Below are positions 50,360-59,238 of a DNA stretch of 64,000 nucleotides, piece by piece (the first letter of the stretch is position 1; the number at the start of each line of letters is the position of its first letter). Source of the stretch: an uncultured Thermoguttaceae bacterium (GTDB lineage: Bacteria; Planctomycetota; Planctomycetia; Pirellulales; Thermoguttaceae); contig CALFBP010000010.1 of NCBI GenBank assembly GCA_937951625.1, positions 62,001 to 126,000 of the forward strand, given 5' to 3'. The notes below the pieces were generated by a model that saw only the letters and a list, made by a program, of their open reading frames with translations, did not search any database and had not been told where the DNA came from. The translations under genes and the position numbers were made by a program.

Positions 50360-51541
50360 TCATTCCGGCGCGCCGAGAAATCCCTCGTGGAAAAACACCG
50401 GTTTGAAACCGTGCTCCGTCACCCAGCGGATCGCCGTGTCGAGGCGTTTCGGGTGGTCGGGCAAATAAAGGTGATAGAACGGCCAGAAGTACTGCTCGTG
50501 CGTGAAGAGGTCCATGATTTCCGCTGTGTTGGGGTCTTGGAGTTGCGGTTCCAGGGTTGCCACGACGCGATCCACCGGCACGTTGTTGCAGACGATATCC
50601 ACCCGGGAGAACACAATCCCGCTGGAGAAATCCATCCAGGCATCGTGCCGCGAGAGATACTCGGAAATCTCGTCGCTGAAGCGGTAATTGACGTCGTACT
50701 TGCCGTTGTACTTGAAGTAGCCGCTCAACGCGCGAACGCCGCGGCTGGCGAGCGGCTTGAGCGCGCTTTGGCGGGTCATTCCCCAATGGATGACGGTGGG
50801 GGGAGCGTAGGTCTCAGGACCCGCGAAACGATGAATCTGCTCGGCCACCTGATCGAGGTCGGCCAGCAGCTTTTCCGGCGGGGCGTCCTGATAGGGCCGG
50901 GGCGGCTGGTCGGCCCAGGCGTGGAAGGCCAACTTCAACCAGTGGGCGTTGTCTTTCCACTCGCCCCGATAGCGGTCGGGGAATTGGGGCAGATGGAAAT
51001 CGGCGCCGTCGGTGTAGTAGATGTTCACGGTGAACTTCGCGCCGTAGGCGGTGTTGAGATCCTTGAGCATCTTCAAGTACCAGCTATCGAACAGCGAGCG
51101 GTAGCCCTTCTGGGCGATGTCGCGAAGGAAGAAGACGTTGTCGTCGATGGAGAAACGATAGCGGGGCATCGAGTGCTTATCCCAACGGACCTTGACGCGG
51201 GCCTCCCCCCGGCCCGACGGCCCTTCGGCCATGGCCACGATTTCGGTCACCGGCTGGCTGAGCACCAGGGGGACGGAAAACTGACCGTTTCGGCACTCGG
51301 CCGGTTGGCCGTTGACCGTGACCCGCTCGGCCTTCGCCTGGCCGCGAACGCGGATCTTCAGTCCCCCGTCGACCGCCTCGCCATGCCGCCGGTTGAGCAC
51401 AGCCCCATGGAACGGTTCTTCGATACGAATGGCGTCGGGCGACGTGCTCTCGCCTGCCGCCGCGGCTCGGAATGTTTCGGAACCAACCCACCAGCTTGCC
51501 GCCGCGGCCGCCGCGCCCGTTAGAAGTTCTCTACGTTGCAT
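50360..51541 (-). CDS. Hypothetical exported protein
   Basis: MQRRELLTGAAAAAASWWVGSETFRAAAAG twin-Arg leader; downstream 'YRFSIDDNVFFLRDIAQKGYRSLFDSWYLKMLKDLNTAYGAKFTVNIYYTDG' with no clear family assigned by eye. Confidence 0.78.
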   Translation of the reverse strand: MQRRELLTGAAAAAASWWVGSETFRAAAAGESTSPDAIRIEEPFHGAVLNRRHGEAVDGGLKIRVRGQAKAERVTVNGQPAECRNGQFSVPLVLSQPVTEIVAMAEGPSGRGEARVKVRWDKHSMPRYRFSIDDNVFFLRDIAQKGYRSLFDSWYLKMLKDLNTAYGAKFTVNIYYTDGADFHLPQFPDRYRGEWKDNAHWLKLAFHAWADQPPRPYQDAPPEKLLADLDQVAEQIHRFAGPETYAPPTVIHWGMTRQSALKPLASRGVRALSGYFKYNGKYDVNYRFSDEISEYLSRHDAWMDFSSGIVFSRVDIVCNNVPVDRVVATLEPQLQDPNTAEIMDLFTHEQYFWPFYHLYLPDHPKRLDTAIRWVTEHGFKPVFFHEGFLGAPE

Positions 51542-51683
51542 CGCACGTCCCCTTGGATGACCTTGGTCAAACGCAGGCGGTGTTGCTCGATCCGACTGAG
51601 CCACCGCCGTTTTGAAACAAGCCCTGCCGGGTTACGGTAGCAACCCGGCAAGTCTCACGCAAGCGCCCGGCCCCACTTAGTTG

Positions 51684-52622
51684 TTAGGTTGCGGGGCGGC
51701 GAGGGGGGAATATCGCGCGGTGATAAGCGCTATACGCCTCGGTGCGCAGATGCGACAGCAAGTGGTGTCCCCGCCGCCGGGCGCGTTCAGCGCGGAGCGC
51801 GGCCAAGTCGATCGGCCCCACCACGATCCGCTCTCCAGGGCCTGGTTCGGCCTGGGCCAGGATGCGGCCGTCGTAATCGACGATCATGCTCCCGCCCGGC
51901 CAGCTAAAGGGCGGGTAGTTCTTCAAACTCGACGCCTGATTGCAGGCCACCACGTAGGCCATGTTCTCGATCGCCCGAACCCGGTTGACCAGCGGCCACC
52001 ACTCCAAAGGCTCGGCCGAACCCCATGGATCCATGTACGCCGACACCCGCACCAACACTTCCGCCCCAGCCAGGGCCAGTTGCCGAATCGCCTCGGGAAA
52101 CAGCCAATCATAGCAAATGGCCGCTCCGAGCTTGCCGATTTCGGTGTCGGCCACGGGAAAGACCGGCTCGTCGTAGCCGGGCAGGTCGTGCGGGCTGGTG
52201 GATACCTCCCAAGGAATCCACGGGTGGACCTTGCGGTATTTCGCGATGATTCCCTCAGGGCCGATCAAACAGGACGTGTTGAACACGTGGCCGGGCCAAC
52301 GCGGGTCCGATTCCAAAAACGTTCCCGCCTGAATGTATACGCCCAAGGCTCGGGCCTTTTCCTGGTATCGGGCCGTATGCTCGTTGGGGATCGGAACGGC
52401 CAGCGATTCCAACAACTCGCCGGCGGTCAGGTAGATGGGGGCGGCATGGCAAAACTCGGGAAACACGACCAGCCGTACCTCGAAAAATGGTTCATAGCCC
52501 AAAACCGCGTGCTCGATCATCTCCAGCATCCGATCCACGTTGCGGTGGATTTGATCGCGGTGGGTCGGTTGGGGATGGTCGGTCTGGCACACCGCGGCGT
52601 AGTAACGTTCCGGGCTAGGCAT
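51684..52622 (-). CDS. Carbon-nitrogen hydrolase (nitrilase superfamily)
   Basis: VRLVVFPEFCHAAP (Glu), IIAKYRKVHPWIPWE (Lys), GKLGAAICYDWLFPEAIRQLALAGAEVLVRVSAY (Cys). Confidence 0.92.
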   Translation of the reverse strand: MPSPERYYAAVCQTDHPQPTHRDQIHRNVDRMLEMIEHAVLGYEPFFEVRLVVFPEFCHAAPIYLTAGELLESLAVPIPNEHTARYQEKARALGVYIQAGTFLESDPRWPGHVFNTSCLIGPEGIIAKYRKVHPWIPWEVSTSPHDLPGYDEPVFPVADTEIGKLGAAICYDWLFPEAIRQLALAGAEVLVRVSAYMDPWGSAEPLEWWPLVNRVRAIENMAYVVACNQASSLKNYPPFSWPGGSMIVDYDGRILAQAEPGPGERIVVGPIDLAALRAERARRRGHHLLSHLRTEAYSAYHRAIFPPRRPAT

Positions 52623-52690
52623 GGTTTGGGCGACTGCGATCTCTCAAAATGTGAACAAGCAAAACCCGCTTGCCGCGTTCGGCGAAGCGC

Positions 52691-53875
52691 TCAATCCGAA
52701 CAGCAACGATCGAGGACCAGCGGCGATTCGGCGTTTGGGTCTCCTACGCGCACACTGATCTTACCGGCCAGTAAGTCGTCGAAAAGGTTGCCGACCACTT
52801 GGGCCCGCCAGCCTCGGGCCAATCGGGGCTGGCGGCGGGTGCGGCCGCGGTCGAGGCGATAAGCGATCCATTCCCGGATGTCGTTGGGCGTGCCTACCAG
52901 CGGCGGAGCAATCTCTTTCTCCCGACACACGCTCCCTAAAGCCGCGTAAAGAAATTGGCCTAACACCGACATTTGCGGCAAGTTGTCCGGGCGCGTGCTG
53001 GTCGGCCAGTCGTCCTCAGCGAGGTCCAGGCCCCGCTGGATGGCCTCGGCGATCTTAGGCAACTCGCGTTTGAGGTCCGAGCGATCCAGCCCCCGCACGG
53101 CTGCGATCCGCTGGATTTCCGCCGTTTCTCGCCTGGCGAGTTCCACCAGCAAGTCGTCGCGGAGGACACGGCGAGCTGGGCAGTTGCGCTGTTGGGCCTC
53201 GGCCTCGCGCCAGCGCCACAATTCGCGGACAATCGCCAGGCTGCGTCCTTTCAGACCCGAGTTGCCCGACACCCGACGCCACCGCTCTTGCGACATCGCC
53301 CACTGAACCTCTTCGACCACCAATGCCATTTCTTCGGCAACCCAGGCTTGCCGTTGGAGCCTCGTAAGTCGAGACTCCAATTCCTCGCGGAGCGCCGGAA
53401 GATACCGAATGTCATCCAAGGCGTATTGGATCTGGCGGCGCGACAAGGGCCTTTGGCGCCAATCGGTCCGCGTTTCGGCCTTGTTGGGTTTTTGGCCCAA
53501 CAGTTTCGAGATCAGGGTTCCGTAACCTGCCGGATACTCGATACCCACCAGTCCGGCCACGATCTGCACGTCGAACAGACCTGCCGGCGGGCGTCCCACC
53601 GCGTGGAAGCAGAACTCCAATTCCCCGCGCCCGGCGTGAACGATCGTTTCGTGCCCCGGTCGGGCAATCGCCTCCCAAAACGGCTTGAGATCCTTCACGG
53701 CCAGGGGATCGATCAACGCCAGCTCGCCATCGACCGCCACTTGCACCAGACAAAGCACCGGCCGATACGTCCGTTCGGACACGAACTCAGTGTCCAAGGC
53801 AATCTGTTTGGCTTGGGCCAGTTGCTGGCAGAACCCGGCCAATCGTTCCGGGGTGCAAATGTTAAGATGCGACAC
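52691..53875 (-). CDS. rnd: Ribonuclease D
   Basis: AQAKQIALDTEFVSERTYRPVLCLVQVAVDGELALIDPL (DEDD exonuclease), YALDDIRYLPALREELESRL, HRDC-like C-terminus. Confidence 0.93.
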   Translation of the reverse strand: MSHLNICTPERLAGFCQQLAQAKQIALDTEFVSERTYRPVLCLVQVAVDGELALIDPLAVKDLKPFWEAIARPGHETIVHAGRGELEFCFHAVGRPPAGLFDVQIVAGLVGIEYPAGYGTLISKLLGQKPNKAETRTDWRQRPLSRRQIQYALDDIRYLPALREELESRLTRLQRQAWVAEEMALVVEEVQWAMSQERWRRVSGNSGLKGRSLAIVRELWRWREAEAQQRNCPARRVLRDDLLVELARRETAEIQRIAAVRGLDRSDLKRELPKIAEAIQRGLDLAEDDWPTSTRPDNLPQMSVLGQFLYAALGSVCREKEIAPPLVGTPNDIREWIAYRLDRGRTRRQPRLARGWRAQVVGNLFDDLLAGKISVRVGDPNAESPLVLDRCCSD

Positions 53876-54051
53876 GGAGGCGAGAGAGGAAGTCTAAAGG
53901 CAACAGCGGCAACCAAATCGCTCAAAATCTTCAGCAATGCCTTAGTTTTCGTCATTCGAGGGGGGCTGTCAAGCACGGATGACAAGCTCCCCCAGATAAA
54001 CTTCCTCAGGACGCTGCGCTTCTTCGGTCTGGGCAAACAACGTGAAGCCGA

Positions 54052-54516
54052 TCACTCGCCAACCAATTGACGCACGATGGCCAGTGCCTCGGCAACATGC
54101 CGTTCCGCGGCGAATTGCGCGCTAAAAACGTGGCGCACGATCCCCTCTTTGTCGATGACGAAGGTGACCCGGCCAGGAAGCAATCCTAAAGTCTTCGGTA
54201 CCCCGAAGGCCTTGCGAATACTTCCATCTTTGTCGGACAGCAAAGTATAGGGTAATCGGTGGCTGCCCACAAACGCTTGGTGGCTCTCCCGGGAATCGGC
54301 ACTCACCCCGATCACCTCCGCCCCTGCTTGGGCGAAGTCTTTATAAGCATCTCGAAAGCTGCAAGCCTCTTTGGTGCAAATCGGGCTGCCATTCTTGGGG
54401 TAAAAGAAAAGAACGATTGACTTGATGCCCCGAAAGTCGCTCAGGGCCACGCGTCGGCCATCCTGAGCGAGTCCCACAATGTCTGGAGCACGATCTCCGA
54501 CTCGAATCGCCGCCAT
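54052..54516 (-). CDS. Peroxiredoxin (Bcp/AhpC-TSA family)
   Basis: MAAIRVGDRAPDIVGLAQDGRRVALSDFRGIKSIVLFFYPKNGSPICTKEACSFRDAYKDF...VIGVSADSRESHQAF; ATG 54516 chosen. Confidence 0.92.
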   Translation of the reverse strand: MAAIRVGDRAPDIVGLAQDGRRVALSDFRGIKSIVLFFYPKNGSPICTKEACSFRDAYKDFAQAGAEVIGVSADSRESHQAFVGSHRLPYTLLSDKDGSIRKAFGVPKTLGLLPGRVTFVIDKEGIVRHVFSAQFAAERHVAEALAIVRQLVGE

Positions 54517-54809
54517 CAGTCCGGTCCCTCGCTCTGCATGCTTCAAGACTTGGTCTGCCGTCCCGGTCCCTCGACGAATAATGCCAGGGAGCTTTCCTAG
54601 CAATGTTGTATGAAAAAAGCGGACTCACCGCCAACCTGAATTAGTTCAAAACGGATTGCTCGGCCATGAAGCAAAAATTACCCTGAGCGAGGGGTGGCCC
54701 TGTTGGCCCCGGTTGGCAATCATTACATACACTGCGTGGCTTTTATGTTTCCAAGTTGGTTTCCACCGCTTTTTAGCTCCATCGAGACCCCACTCAACAC
54801 GAGTTTAAG

Positions 54810-55685
54810 ATGAGCTCAACGAAAGAGTTTCTCGCGGATGAACGCATGCACTGCATGGAAGTTTGGGGGGGCAATGTCCGGGTGGAGAAACACTTTCACA
54901 CGATCGGTCTGGACGTATGGGTATCGTGTCAGCCTTACGGAGATTCATTGGCGGGGGGGGACGTGTACTACCTTTCATCCTGCGCTTCGGGCAGGATTAC
55001 CCGAATTCTGCTCGCCGACGTCAGCGGCCACGGAGAACGTGTGGCTGACGTCGCCATGGGACTTCGCGACCTGATGCGGCGGAACGTCAATGTGATCAAC
55101 AATCGCCGCTTCGTGGAGGCGATGAATCAGCAATTCTCGGCCTCCAACGGTTCCGGACGCTTCGCTACGGCGGTGGTCCATTCGTATTTTGCACCGACCC
55201 AGTCGCTCTCGCTTTGCAACGCAGGTCACCCAAGTCCATTCATTTATCGCGCCGCACGTCGGGCGTGGACCACCCTCGATCTTGCCGCAAACCCGGAAGG
55301 GGTTCCCGACCGGCCATCCGACGTGCCGCTCGGGATTTTAGAACAAGTCGGCTATCGGGAGGTCACAACCCGACTGGAGATTGGCGACCGCGTGTTGAGC
55401 TATACGGATGCATTCATCGAAGCCCGAGGGGCGAACGGCGACTTGTTGGGCACGGACGGGCTGTTGCAAATCGTCAATTCAATCAGCGAGGTTGACCTTC
55501 ACGCCTTTTTGCCTGCACTGGTCGATGCGATGCAGGCGCTGCACCGCGACAACTTGTCGCGCGACGATGCCACCCTGATCTTGTTTTGTGCCAATGGAAC
55601 GCGGACCCTGCTCCGAGATGACCTTTTGGCGCCGTTCCGGTTGCTGCGACAACCGAGGGATGCTTCCCGCATCGAGACGCCGTAA
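54810..55685 (+). CDS. SpoIIE/PP2C-family serine phosphatase
   Basis: SLAGGDVYYLSSCASGRITRILLADVSGHGERVADVAMGLRDLMRRN...FATAVVHSYFAPTQSLSLCNAGHPSPFIYR...LEIGDRVLSYTDAFIEAR...NLSRDDATLILF. Confidence 0.93.
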   Translation: MSSTKEFLADERMHCMEVWGGNVRVEKHFHTIGLDVWVSCQPYGDSLAGGDVYYLSSCASGRITRILLADVSGHGERVADVAMGLRDLMRRNVNVINNRRFVEAMNQQFSASNGSGRFATAVVHSYFAPTQSLSLCNAGHPSPFIYRAARRAWTTLDLAANPEGVPDRPSDVPLGILEQVGYREVTTRLEIGDRVLSYTDAFIEARGANGDLLGTDGLLQIVNSISEVDLHAFLPALVDAMQALHRDNLSRDDATLILFCANGTRTLLRDDLLAPFRLLRQPRDASRIETP

Positions 55686-56151
55686 CCGGGCCTCCGAGGC
55701 GCCACTCTCGCCATGTTCTGCTCTCGTCACGAGTTTCAGTGCAAAGCTTTTCTTTCGGTGAATTTTGCGGTAGCGACCCGTAGGATCTTGAGGGTTATCG
55801 CCTGACCGAGAATTACCGATCATTATGCCTGCATCCGCGCCGATGAATTGCTGAGGCTTATGGGCGATCGTTTGGGGCTGGGCGAGCCCCGTCAATGCGG
55901 CGCCCATCACGATGGTAAATACCGCTTCGTCACGGGAGACCCATTTTCCGTCGGCTTTTACCCATGATTCAAGAGTCAACCGGCTTGGGGGGGAAGAATC
56001 GGCCGCGGAGTGTGGATTTAGCACGGATCGCGGAACGGTCAGGGCTGAATGTTCGTTTCATCTTAAGCCGTCTGCAATGCCGTGGCTCTTGCGCGAAGAA
56101 AGGGTAGGGCGGAAATGCGGGTGGAAAGGGGATAGCCAACATGCTTTTTAT

Positions 56152-56175
56152 GCAGTTTTGCAGTTTTGCAGTTTT
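56152..56175. repeat. Short tandem repeat (3 x 8 bp GCAGTTTT) in an intergenic region
   Basis: GCAGTTTT GCAGTTTT GCAGTTTT followed by TTAGTTTTTT. Confidence 0.85.
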
Positions 56176-56313
56176 TTAGTTTTTTCTCGACGAGGAACTG
56201 CTATTGGCCTTGTGGATCGAGCGTAGTATGCTCCGACGAACCGTCTCGACGGTGAACGCGATGCACAGTGGTGCTTATTTGATCTAGATTGCCTATTTTG
56301 GATCGAAAGCGAA

Positions 56314-57369
56314 ATGAAAATTGGGATATTCCTCCCCAATTGGTTGGGCGACTTGGTAATGGCAACTCCCGCGCTCCGCGCTATACGACGCCGATACGGC
56401 TCCAGCGCGAGAATGATTGGCATCATGCGACCCCATTTGGCTGAGGTGTTGAACGGCACGTCATGGCTTGACGAGCAATGGTACTTCAACCCTCACAGCA
56501 AAGACCCCGAGCTTCGTCCTTGGGCCTTGATTCGGAGGATGCGGCAGGAGCGGATCGATGTTGCTTTGCTGTTTCCAAACTCAATGCGGGTAGCCATCGT
56601 AGCGCAATTGGGGGGGGCCAAAGAACGGGTGGGCTACGCCCGCTACGGTCGCGGTCCTTTGCTGACGCGAAAAGTAGACTCTCCCCAAGCGGGCGGTCTG
56701 GCTAAACCCTGTCCCATGGTGGATTACTTCCTCAGATTGAGCGAGGCGATGGGGTGCCCGCCGGAGTCCCGAAGGCTCGAATTGGCAACCACTCCTGAGG
56801 ACGAACGCTCGGCCGACTTGGTTTGGGAACGGCTGGGCTTGCGGAGCGATGGCCGTGTAATGACATTCAACTGTAGCGGGGCTTACGGTTCAGCCAAGCT
56901 CTGGCCCATCGAGCACTTTGGTGACTTGGCCAGAAGCGTCGCCCGTGACTTGGATCACGATGTGCTAGTCCTGTGCGGACCCAAAGAGCGGGGGATTGCG
57001 CGAGCCATCGTAGCGCGGGCCGAACATCCGCGGGTATTCTCGATGGCCGATCAGCCGATTGACCTGGGCACGGCCAAGGCTTGCATTCGTCGGGCAAAAA
57101 TGATGGTTTCAACCGACAGTGGTCCCCGCCATGTGGCCGCGGCGTTCGGCAAACCGGTGGTCACCCTCTACGGCTCGATGCCGCCCGTCTTCGGCGAGAA
57201 TCCCACCGTGCTTGCCGTCGACTTGCGTTTGGACCTCGATTGCATCGGCTGTCAGAATCGCGTGTGTCCGTTGGGACACCACAAGTGTATGCGTGACCTC
57301 ACGCCGGATATGGTATACCGTGAGGTGGCCCGCTTGGTCCGCGAAGACCGCGCCGCCCATGCAGCGTGA
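56314..57369 (+). CDS. waaF: Lipopolysaccharide heptosyltransferase II-like (glycosyltransferase family 9)
   Basis: MKIGIFLPNWLGDLVMATPALRAIRRRYG...LLFPNSMRVAIVAQLGGAKERVGYARYGRGPLLT...MVSTDSGPRHVAAAFGKPVVTLYGSMPP. Confidence 0.9.
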   Translation: MKIGIFLPNWLGDLVMATPALRAIRRRYGSSARMIGIMRPHLAEVLNGTSWLDEQWYFNPHSKDPELRPWALIRRMRQERIDVALLFPNSMRVAIVAQLGGAKERVGYARYGRGPLLTRKVDSPQAGGLAKPCPMVDYFLRLSEAMGCPPESRRLELATTPEDERSADLVWERLGLRSDGRVMTFNCSGAYGSAKLWPIEHFGDLARSVARDLDHDVLVLCGPKERGIARAIVARAEHPRVFSMADQPIDLGTAKACIRRAKMMVSTDSGPRHVAAAFGKPVVTLYGSMPPVFGENPTVLAVDLRLDLDCIGCQNRVCPLGHHKCMRDLTPDMVYREVARLVREDRAAHAA

Positions 57370-57447
57370 ACGCGGCAAGCGGTCGCCGCCCCAGTCAGCA
57401 GGGGGCGAAGCCCACCATTTCGTACCACCGGCAGCGACGCTGGCTTT

Positions 57448-58080
57448 TCAGGGCGTGTTCAGCAGAAGGTCGCACTCTTCGAAAGACGGCGAGCGAAGGT
57501 TCACACAGCGAATGCGGACCAACGACACCGCCGCTTGAGGGAAAAAGCGGTCCACGAATCCGACCTCGGCCGCGTGCTCGGCGGTGAAGGGGGGGTTCGG
57601 GAGACTCGACTTCAAAAGGACCAACTCGCCCGCACGCAGGAATCTCGCGAGCCGGGCAGCGATCGAGTCGCTCGTCACGTCCCACGAATGTGGCAAGGGA
57701 GCGAGCTGGCTCAGGCCCGACTGCCGCAGCAAAACCTCTTCTTCGCGGAGGTAGTGCTCAGGGTCCAAAATGGCCAGGGGCGATGCCTTCTGGACGGCGG
57801 CAAACTCGTTGGGGTGCTTGAGCAGGCTCGCCTCGGGCAAAATGTTGGCCGCCAGTTCCGCAGTAACGCCAAGCAGTCGGATGCAAAGCCAATGGGCCGC
57901 TTCCTCGGTCAGCGGATGTAGTGCGAAGGCCTCGCGGATCGCATCGGCAAGGCGCCCTCCGCCGACAAGCATGAGGTTTTGCGCAGGCGTTTGGCTCGCC
58001 AACCAGGCGCGAAGGGAAGATACCAACTGGCGAAAGTCCAGCAGACTTCCCCCAAGCTTGATGACGCGCAGCGGAAGCAT
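57448..58080 (-). CDS. mfnE: Amino-acid-kinase-fold protein, putative [5-(aminomethyl)furan-3-yl]methyl phosphate kinase (MfnE-like)
   Basis: MLPLRVIKLGGSLLDFRQLVSSLRAWLASQTPAQNLMLVGGGRLADAIREAF...HWLCIRLLGVTAELAANILPE...SWDVTSDSIAARLARFLRAGELVLLKS; adjacent to MfnF- and MfnD-like genes. Confidence 0.72.
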   Translation of the reverse strand: MLPLRVIKLGGSLLDFRQLVSSLRAWLASQTPAQNLMLVGGGRLADAIREAFALHPLTEEAAHWLCIRLLGVTAELAANILPEASLLKHPNEFAAVQKASPLAILDPEHYLREEEVLLRQSGLSQLAPLPHSWDVTSDSIAARLARFLRAGELVLLKSSLPNPPFTAEHAAEVGFVDRFFPQAAVSLVRIRCVNLRSPSFEECDLLLNTP

Positions 58081-58167
58081 CGCAATCCTCCAAGGTGTTC
58101 CCAAGTTGGCCGAGAAACCCGCGGGGCATTGACGACGTGCCCTACGGCGGTCCGTGGAGACGTGCTT

Positions 58168-59238
58168 TCAATTTCCTGCTTCCCGGGCCAACACGGCAAG
58201 GGCATGGGCCGTTGCCGCGCGCGAGATTTCGCTTCCCAAGACTTGGCCGAGCGAGGTCACGGGGGCGTCGATTCCGCTTCGCGCCAGCGCCCGACGGGCA
58301 AGGAATTCGCCTGCACCCGACACCACCACGCCAGTAGGCCGCTCGGCCGACCTTTCGACGACCATAGCTATGGCAGCGGCCACTTGATGACATTGGGCCT
58401 CGGCCACCTCTCGGGCCATTCCCAAGGCATCGACGCGACTCACCATGGTCCGATCTGCGCAAATCATTCGGGCGAAGCGGTCGTGGGCATACTCTCGGGT
58501 CGCCGGGCGACCATCGGCCGTGTGCAAACTGTCTGGCTCCTCCGGCAAATCGCCCAGCAGCAAGTAAGCGTCCCACGTCGTGGCGAACACCTCCTGAGCC
58601 ACCGCGCACGTTGCGTTTCGCGAGGGCCAGCCGAGGCGGCCCACGATGCCGCAGATCGGGCTCCGCTGCACGCCCGTGTAGATCAACTCGCCGCAAGCGA
58701 GACGCTCGGGATCGGTGCGGCCAAGGGCCACCACGCGGCCGTCGCGCAAGGGAATCACGTCGCAGGTGGTGGAGCCGATGTCGATCAACAGCCCCACTCC
58801 CTGCGGCACAAACCGCCCGGAGAACCGCGCCAAGGCGTGCCAATTCGACGCCGCGGCTCGTAGCGGGTTGGCAATGGCCTCCTCGGGCGTGGCCCAAGAG
58901 CCGTCGGTCAGGTACACGCGGATGGAAACGCCCGAGGCTGCGGCTTGCCGCCCCTCGGCCTTGACTTGCTTGACGTGCGCGGCGTGGACGGCGGCCTGAA
59001 CCGCCCTGACAATCGCGGCTACGCCCTCCGCCTTCGTGGCAAAGCAATCGGCCAGTTCGCCCGTCATCGTCACGGCCACGCGATTGGCCGGCGGAGCGGC
59101 GGCGAGCAAATCGGCGATGGCCTTGGGCAACTCGGCCGGATGACGCCACAAGGCGAACGGGCGGACGGTGGCAAACCCCCTGCCATCCGCCGCCTTCAGG
59201 TTCGCCCCGCCAATGTCCAAGGCAATCCAAGCATTCAT
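58168..59238 (-). CDS. mfnF: Hydantoinase/oxoprolinase-like H4MPT-linked C1 pathway protein (MfnF-like)
   Basis: MNAWIALDIGGANLKAADGRGFATVRPFALWRHPAELPKAIADLL...VAVTMTGELADCFATKAEGVAAIVRAV...GVGLLIDIGSTTCDVIPLRDGRVVALGRTDPERLACGELIYTGVQRSPICGI...VVSGAGEFLARRAL. Confidence 0.85.
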   Translation of the reverse strand: MNAWIALDIGGANLKAADGRGFATVRPFALWRHPAELPKAIADLLAAAPPANRVAVTMTGELADCFATKAEGVAAIVRAVQAAVHAAHVKQVKAEGRQAAASGVSIRVYLTDGSWATPEEAIANPLRAAASNWHALARFSGRFVPQGVGLLIDIGSTTCDVIPLRDGRVVALGRTDPERLACGELIYTGVQRSPICGIVGRLGWPSRNATCAVAQEVFATTWDAYLLLGDLPEEPDSLHTADGRPATREYAHDRFARMICADRTMVSRVDALGMAREVAEAQCHQVAAAIAMVVERSAERPTGVVVSGAGEFLARRALARSGIDAPVTSLGQVLGSEISRAATAHALAVLAREAGN

